Shown here: positions 8,517 to 13,455 of the stretch, piece by piece
How positions within the stretch are numbered: position 1 is the first letter of the stretch
How the letters are laid out: every line of letters begins with the position of its first letter
Assembly (NCBI GenBank): GCA_003024985.2
Contig: PXIH01S0005059.1
Length of the DNA stretch: 13,455 nucleotides
Reading direction: 5' to 3' (one strand)
From: Euperipatoides rowelli
Taxonomy: Eukaryota > Onychophora > Udeonychophora > Euonychophora > Peripatopsidae
Translations under genes and position numbers: made by a program
Notes under the pieces: model-generated
The model's input: the letters and a program-made list of their open reading frames with translations, nothing else
Told to the model about the DNA's origin: nothing
Database searches by the model: none

Positions 8517-8695
8517 GTGAGGTTTGACCTTGTCCTGACCCTTCCTGATATATCGTCGGTTCTTTCATTTTATTGGCTAACATTCTCACCGTATTCCACT
8601 CTCTTGGGTCACCTTGGTGATGGAATGAACAATATGTTCAAGTCTGACTTGGTCAGAATGGGTCGAACAGTGATCTGTGATAGGTAGACTGCTGA
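8517..8695. other. GC-richer DNA directly downstream of the exon
   Basis: Composition stays clearly less A/T-rich for about 170 bp after the donor, then drops back. A plus-strand frame (8478-8687) stays open through this stretch but is shifted relative to the exon frame and matches nothing I know. TCACCTTGGTGA (8610-8621) is an inverted repeat. It may be a conserved intronic control element, a longer exon isoform or the edge of an old repeat. Confidence 0.4.
8525..8541 (-). promoter_or_regulatory. DR5-type nuclear receptor motif
   Basis: Read on the minus strand, this is GGGTCA-GGACA-AGGTCA: two consensus half-sites as a direct repeat spaced by five bases. In animals this is the known arrangement for retinoic acid receptor/RXR heterodimers. 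It lies 8 bp past the exon donor. Weaker GGTCA-like half-sites follow near 8609-8614, 8651-8655 and 8660-8664. Binding is inferred from the motif alone. Confidence 0.4.
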
Positions 8696-9690
8696 GAGTG
8701 AGAGAAAGATAGGAAAAAAAAAGGGAAACTTACTGGACAGTACATCCTTTTTTTTAAAAAAAAAAAACGAAGATTTATCTATTTTATTGTAATTTATCAT
8801 TATGCCAATGTTAAGTAACTGGAAACAAGTATAAGCTTCTTACATCTCAGCATCTGTCATCAAGGATACCTGTTTACCACATGTCTGTGGTTCTTGGTTA
8901 TGGTGCTAGCTTTTTGAATTTCTTTTTCTGTCACTTGTAAAATCTTGGCTTTCTAAAGCAAACAAAACCAAAAAGTTTTGATTTCCTCCCCTCCCCCTTT
9001 TCCATATGAAGTTTGTATCAACAACAAAAAAAATCCTAACAAAATTGTAATTATTCAAATCTTATATTTCTCATTTGTCTGTTGACAAACGCTCAGAAGG
9101 ATAATTTTCTGACATTCGCTATCGTAATGTCTTTTATTGTACAAATTGTTTTTATCTTTTTATAAAAGGAAAACATTGAAATTTTATTTTAATCTATAAT
9201 TAACTGCCAAGCTGGGTGTTTTTTGTTTTTTTAATCATTAAAAGTTGTGTTCATCTTAATTTCTATCTGAAGTGATATGTTTTAAATACTGGAGCTTTAA
9301 TTATAAAATCTAGTCAAAACAATTGATTTTATGTTTGTATCATTTTAGTTGCGTGTAATTTTTTTTTTGGCGGAGGGCAAACAATTTTTTTTGTTTTTCC
9401 ATAAGTGAATATAAGGGCATTAATTTTGCAGTATTTAATATTGTATATAGCATATGAAAGGAATAATGAAAAATGTATCTAGTATTTTAATTTTGATTGT
9501 TAAATTATTTTTCATTTTGAGTGTTAACTCATATCCTTTGCTTGGCTAACTGTTTTAACCTTTTAGATCTTTTCAACCATCACTAATGTTTAAATATTAA
9601 ATATAGTATGTTGAAAATGTCTAATAAAAGATTAAATGCTCAGTCAGCAGGTGTCACATTAAGTTTTAAAGGGGTCTGGAGCTTGTCTTA
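8696..9690. other. AT-rich non-coding stretch
   Basis: I see no gene. It holds a T-run/A-run junction (8749-8767) and a C-rich tract (about 8987-8998). It is probably intronic if the upstream exon is real. Confidence 0.5.
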
Positions 9691-9695
9691 ACTTA

Positions 9696-9710
9696 GGGAA
9701 GGGGGGAGGG
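9696..9710. repeat. Polypurine G tract
   Basis: GGGAAGGGGGGAGGG stands in A/T-rich DNA. A loosely complementary C-rich stretch, AAGCTCCCCTCCTCTG, lies at 9831-9846. Together they could form an imperfect inverted repeat about 100 bp apart. Confidence 0.5.
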
Positions 9711-10013
9711 AGCTTTTGAAATTTATTATTTTACATTAAAATCTTTTTTGGTAATGGAACTATTTTAAATTAGAGTCCTTATTTATTAATTTGTATTGAA
9801 GGTTTCTTTGTTAACATATATTTGAATTTGAAGCTCCCCTCCTCTGAAATATACTAATATATGTTTTTAAAAAAAAACTTCTAAATTCAACTTGAGGACC
9901 CTCAGAAATTTATTAATTCACTGAACATAGATTAAAACCTTAGTTAGAAGTTAACAAAACAATTTTATTTTTTACATTACCGTATATTATGAATAAGAGC
10001 TTTAATAATTTTT

Positions 10014-10042
10014 GGGGAGGGGAGGGAGTCCTCAAAGTGGGG
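10014..10042 (+). other. Four-run G-quadruplex candidate
   Basis: Four G runs occur: GGGG (10014-10017), GGGG (10019-10022), GGG (10024-10026) and GGGG (10039-10042). The loops are 1, 1 and 12 bases. This satisfies the usual G3+ quadruplex pattern. The last run is shared with the hairpin that follows. Confidence 0.55.
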
Positions 10043-10077
10043 AGACTGAAACTTAAGCTGATTTTTTTCAGTCTCCC
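10040..10077. repeat. Perfect 12-bp hairpin
   Basis: GGGAGACTGAAA (10040-10051) and TTTCAGTCTCCC (10066-10077) are exact reverse complements across a 14-base loop. No coding frame or T-tract suggests a defined RNA gene. Its role is unknown. Confidence 0.75.
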
Positions 10078-10138
10078 AGCCAAATCATTTTCATATTTTA
10101 TATTAAATAGAAGATGAAATTAATGTTCAGTCAAGTTA

Positions 10139-10258
10139 TATAGCATATACAGTACATCACTCACATATACTGTTTATACACTATTTATACTATATACACA
10201 TACAATGTCAATATACAGTATATACAATATATACTGTATGTATACAATGTATATAACA
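10139..10258. repeat. Dense TACAGTA/TACTGTA palindrome cluster
   Basis: This is an alternating A/T-rich run with repeated TATACAGTA and TATACTGTA units. It includes ATACAGTATAT and ATATACTGTAT arms around 10213-10238 that can form a hairpin. It is the densest of several such clusters in the window (others at 2011-2036 and 3797-3838). Confidence 0.65.
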
Positions 10259-10453
10259 ATTCTCTTAGGCATAATAATTTTTTATTTGCAACATTATTTT
10301 GTGTTTTCAAGGAATAGCTGCCTTTAGTTTTTATTTTGTTTACGATCAAACAATTGATCAATTATAAGATTGTAAATATTGTATATAACTGGCAACTTCT
10401 TTGAATGTGCAAATTAATGCCAAAGTTATTCATGGCGCTCATGTTATTTTAAT
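10259..10453. other. AT-rich spacer with a 12-bp palindrome
   Basis: I see no gene. AATTGATCAATT at 10352-10363 is a perfect palindrome. An A/T-rich palindrome of this size is not rare by chance. Confidence 0.5.
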
Positions 10454-10457
10454 TTGC

Positions 10458-10680
10458 CTACTTGCACATTCTTCCTAATAAACTTGCTTTTTGTCCTACT
10501 TGAACGGCAACAGCATGTGCCGTTACCAACTCAAGTATTTTCTTTAGGCATTTTATGTTCTTACCACCAACCTTGCAGCTGGGGATGGCAAGTGCCGTTC
10601 TTCTGTCGAGTAACGTCTGCCCCTGTCCTGTGCTAGTCAGACACTCAAGTCAGTCGAGCCTTTTGTATTCCCGTTAATTC
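10458..10680. other. GC-rich island with opposing short frames, unresolved
   Basis: The DNA at about 10490-10680 is much richer in G+C than its surroundings. A plus-strand ATG frame runs 10454-10636 (60 codons). A minus-strand frame without an ATG start is open for 63 codons from 10649 down to its stop at 10458-10460, and contains LLDRRTALAIPSCKVGGKN. On the minus strand GTAAGAACA (GT at 10564-10563) is a good donor inside that frame. I recognise neither peptide. This may be a minus-strand exon, a UTR or a fragment of an old repeat. No coding call is safe. Confidence 0.35.
10498..10536. repeat. Bulged 12-bp hairpin
   Basis: ACTTG plus AACGGCA (10498-10509) pairs with TGCCGTT (10518-10524) and CAAGT (10532-10536). 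The loop is 8 bases, and one 7-base bulge (ACCAACT) sits on the 3' side. The stem is G+C-rich for this genome and would fold stably as RNA or single-stranded DNA. Confidence 0.6.
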
Positions 10681-12137
10681 TTTCTTTTATGCAGCTGCAA
10701 CAGTTTAATATTTAATTTGTTTACGTTCCAGTTAAGTAGTAATAACTCCAGCCCTTATTTGTTATATCGGACATTTCTATTGATATAACCTTTATTTATT
10801 TAGTTATGAACCTTTCTAAATATGCTTTGACATGCAAGAATTCAATCTGTGCAATACAGACTTGTCAACATACAGTAGTATGTATATCTCTTTAATCTTA
10901 GTGATATACAGTGTGGGACTATAAATTCCAAAACAATTTTCTAACTTGATTTTGAGTAATTTTGATTTTATACAAAAGTACTTAACAAATTTCAGGTAAA
11001 TCACTAGGAGTGCCAACTACTACGGATTTTCCATAGTTTCTACAGTTAGGCTATCTACTTTACGGCACTACAGTAGCACGTTCTGAAACTATATATTTTT
11101 TTTATTCCTACATTTGATTTAGAGTTCAGTCTGTATATATTTTTTTTAATTTCAAAACTTCACTGCAAGTTAATTTTTTAAAGCATGCCTTTTGTATTTT
11201 TATTAGGCTAAATATTGTCACAAATCAATTTGTTATGGTAAACTTTATTATTTCTATTTGGCAAATACAGTTTTTGGACATACAGTATGTAATGACTACT
11301 TTGAAGTCGTTATTGATTAGTTTATTATACTATGTCCAATAGTGTAATGTTTGCTACTGTATATTTTGAATTTATTGTAATAAATTTAGTTAATTAGTTT
11401 GTGATACATTTTTTAGTTAAACCAAGACCAAAATTATCAAGATTAAAAATTATTAGGTAATTTATACCAATTTGAATGTCTATAAAGTGCCTTTGTAAAA
11501 AAAAAAAAAAAAAGAACTCTATTTTGACAATGTATTTCCAATGGTAAAATGAAAATTTTTATTTATAACTATTTTGATAAACCAAATATTTTTTTGTTAA
11601 CTTTCGTTAAAATAAATACTTAGTATAACAAAATTTGTGATAAAAAGATAATTTTTCATATTTATTTTCAATGTAAAAGATTGACTTAAATGTCAGCCAT
11701 TTTTGTTACTTTGTTTAAGCTAGCCAATGAAAATTTAGTTCTAGCTTGTTATCAGCTTCCTTCAGCAGCCAATAATGGTCACCCTCGATTTGAGATTTTT
11801 TTATTTATGTTCTAAATCTAAACTATTAAATTCTCATCCCTTTATCTACAGTATATAATAAAATATAAAAAATATTTCAACTTACTGTAATTTCGTCTGG
11901 TTTGATATTTCAATTTTATAACTATATTTTAAAGGTCAAATGAAATGATTTTTTTTTTAAAATTTATTTCAAAGGCAAACTACTAAAAAAAAATTTAACT
12001 GAATTTTTTTTTAAAAAAAATGCATACAAAATAACTTATTTGTAGATAAAATTAAGAATATTTCTGTTCCTCCATCTGAGATTACAAAAAAAAAAAGTTT
12101 TAATTTTTTTTTTGAATCCGAGATTTTTATGAATATT
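10681..12137. other. AT-rich non-coding stretch
   Basis: I see no gene. It contains a 17-base A run (11497-11513), scattered TACAGTA/TACTGTA heptamers (near 10871, 11070, 11280, 11356, 11848 and 11884) and T-run/A-run junctions (for example 12004-12020). The minus-strand 66-codon frame at 10816-11016 has A/T-driven composition and no recognisable domain. Confidence 0.5.
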
Positions 12138-12145
12138 TTNTAAAC

Positions 12146-12919
12146 CAGGCTTTCTTAACCTTTTTGTGTCACGATCCAGAATGGGGCAATAGCTTTTGTT
12201 TAGTGGCCCAAATAGAATTCATGACAGCAAGTACTTCCAACATGTTGGTGTCTGGAAAACGACTGATTCCCTTAAAATGACACAAGTGCCTAAAAACTGG
12301 AAGGCCTAAGTCCCATTTACATTCCTTAATTTTTTTATTTACTGTCCTAACCTTAGTTCAACTATGTGTGAATTGCTGAATTGTACTATGCCCCAACCCT
12401 ATTATAATCTAGAGGTGAAATAATAATTTTTGTCAATTTCGATAATTTGACATCTTCCGTCAGCCCTTTCCGTAAATGATGAAAATACATGCACAGATGT
12501 TAAAAACACAGTTAAATGGGACTTGGGCCTTCCAGTTTTTAGGTACTTCTTACAATGACTATGTTATTGGCAAACTTTTAAAAATGTGGGAAATGCATCA
12601 CAGCAAGTCCGATGAGTCATACAAACAAAAATAAATTCATTAGCAAATACAGAGTGCTATCTGACTGTTTCCACATAGTGATAGATAAATAAAATGTCTG
12701 GAGAGTTGCCACAATAGGTTTTACCGATTTCTGAATAACAAGAAACTGTTACATTTAACTCTCACGGGCTCAAGAGGTTTTTAAAATTATTTTTGTAATT
12801 TTAACGCTGCAGATTTTATTGTCTCAAAAATATTGTTTTTGTCAAAAAAATATCATGACCCACAAAATATGACAAGCGACCCAATTTTGGGTCTTGACCC
12901 ATAAGTTAAGAAACCTTTG
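12146..12919. mobile_element. Non-autonomous hAT-like DNA transposon (MITE), 774 bp
   Basis: The left end, CAGGCTTTCTTAAC, is matched by the reverse complement of the right end, CAAAGGTTTCTTAAC. These are imperfect terminal inverted repeats of the hAT CAG...TTCTTAAC type. The 8-bp target-site duplication supports the family. The right subterminal region has GACCCAATTTTGGGTC and further GACCC/GGGTC repeats, which may serve as transposase binding sites. No transposase frame is present, so the copy would depend on a partner elsewhere. A long inner inverted repeat lies in its left half. The position of the autonomous partner and the exact subfamily are unknown. Confidence 0.85.
12284..12548. repeat. 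36-bp inner inverted repeat of the hAT-like element
   Basis: The arm at 12284-12319 is the reverse complement of 12513-12548 at 34 of 36 positions, with 193 bases between. Both arms include AACTGGAAGGCC-type sequence. Its presence within the element suggests a foldback module or a nested palindromic insertion. Confidence 0.8.
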
Positions 12920-12927
12920 TTCTAAAC

Positions 12928-13032
12928 CATAGGCTATGTACAGCATATCCTAGTATTTATGCCCTAAGTAGTGCGCTGTTCCACTTGTAAATTTATTTCA
13001 ATTTTTTTTAAAACAAATTGGACTATAATAGC
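12928..13032. other. Short AT-rich spacer
   Basis: This lies between the transposon and the coding-like remnant. It ends ACTATAATAG, which could serve as a weak splice acceptor. I see nothing else. Confidence 0.4.
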
Positions 13033-13229
13033 ATAATGAATGAATTTCATGATGATTCTGTACAAGTATTTAAAGAATTAGTCCATATGATTTCGAGCCA
13101 TTAGCTGACGAAGATAGCGAATTGCCTACATCTGATATTGGCCCCGCTCTATTAGAGGAACATGAGCGGCATGAAATACAGACTTCAAAAAGTAGTAAAC
13201 TTAATTCAATTTCAGTTTATTTCTTATAA
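13033..13229 (+). pseudogene. Frameshifted coding-like remnant, family not identified
   Basis: Frame one starts at ATG 13036, reads MNEFHDDSVQVFKEL and hits a stop at 13102-13104. A second frame takes over near 13083 with PYDFEPLADEDSELPTS and then IGPALLEEHERHEIQTS, open to TAA at 13227-13229. The join at about 13080-13083 fits a one-base deletion. The acidic PYDFEPLADEDSE stretch and the composition of 13083-13190 look protein-coding compared with the flanks. Short acidic motifs of this kind head several transposon-related and lineage-expanded proteins, but I cannot place it. It could instead be a real exon with a sequencing error, or chance. The final ~12 codons are A/T-rich and may be outside the original coding part. 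Confidence 0.35.
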
Positions 13230-13455
13230 AACTAATGATTTGTTACAAACTTTTTGGCTTGTTTTATTTATATTAAGTGACGTAGAATAGCATTTCTAGT
13301 GAAAGTCCAGCTATTTATAAAAAAAATATAATGTAAACAATCACAGCTAACCATAATAGGTTACGCAGAGAGGCCTTTAATTCTTTGGTGCTAATTAACC
13401 GATCAGGCTTTTTTATTTTTACCCTTAAATATCTTTCTTGCCTATCAGTTTTATA
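13230..13455. other. AT-rich right edge, nothing seen
   Basis: This is A/T-rich DNA to the end of the window without a supported feature. Confidence 0.5.

Larger units (their letters stand above)
12138..12927. repeat. 8-bp target-site duplication of the hAT-like element
   Basis: TTNTAAAC at 12138-12145 and TTCTAAAC at 12920-12927 flank the element exactly. The only unresolved base is N 12140. Eight bases is the duplication length characteristic of hAT transposons. Confidence 0.8.

Noticed and set aside
8478-8687. 69-codon plus-strand frame overlapping the exon
   Set aside because: It is in a different frame from the better-supported exon and unrecognised. Kept only as a composition anomaly.
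8609-8800. 63-codon minus-strand frame
   Set aside because: A phenylalanine/lysine-rich part comes from a T-run/A-run junction. It is probably an artefact of base composition.
10352-10363. AATTGATCAATT as a regulatory operator
   Set aside because: A 12-bp A/T-rich palindrome is expected by chance in a window of this length and composition.
10816-11016. 66-codon minus-strand frame
   Set aside because: A/T-driven composition, no domain and no splice or promoter evidence.
1-13455. tRNA, rRNA, CRISPR arrays or bacterial operons
   Set aside because: I looked for cloverleaf-like GC-rich arms, conserved rRNA words and regularly spaced repeats and found none. The splice signals and LINE/hAT debris indicate a eukaryote.

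Overview
This window looks like non-coding DNA from an AT-rich animal genome. It is dominated by A/T runs (roughly three quarters A+T by eye). It has spliceosomal intron signals, fragments of eukaryotic transposons, and no bacterial-style packed reading frames, Shine-Dalgarno sites, rRNA, tRNA or CRISPR array. An RTE/Jockey-like LINE tail, a hAT-like non-autonomous DNA transposon and a candidate retinoid-type DR5 site fit a metazoan, most likely an invertebrate. I cannot name the phylum or species. Three single N bases (892, 901, 12140) mark an unfinished assembly.

Layout. 1-760: AT-rich, with a two-copy 45-bp tandem repeat near the left edge. 784-985: a 5'-truncated LINE 3' end flanked by a 15-bp near-perfect target-site duplication. 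1351-1710: a decayed tandem array of a ~165-170 bp unit carrying small GC-rich hairpins. 2042-2132 and 2726-2837: two copies of a short CAGG...CCTG element built from TGGGAGCA palindromes. 2850-8340: mostly featureless AT-rich DNA, apart from a small GC-rich island with a minus-strand splice donor (5357-5407) and a G13 hairpin (6999-7029). 8363-8516: the best-supported coding segment, a single exon with acceptor, donor, one open frame and a possible start codon. A GC-richer stretch with a DR5 nuclear-receptor-type motif follows it directly. 9696-10077: purine-rich G tracts and a perfect 12-bp hairpin. 10139-10258: a dense TACAGTA/TACTGTA palindrome cluster. 10490-10680: a GC-rich island with a bulged 12-bp hairpin and opposing short frames. 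12146-12919: a 774-bp hAT-like MITE with an 8-bp target-site duplication. 13033-13229: a frameshifted coding-like remnant.

Only the 8363-8516 exon is likely to belong to a live gene. The rest of the window would then be its introns or flanks, with transposon debris. I did not recognise the exon's protein family. I found no clear multi-gene system. The most unusual signals are the roughly ten-fold excess of the TACAGTA/TACTGTA heptamer, the nested TGGGAGCA element, the exon with a competing internal donor and adjacent DR5, and the overlapping G-quadruplex/hairpin at 10014-10077.
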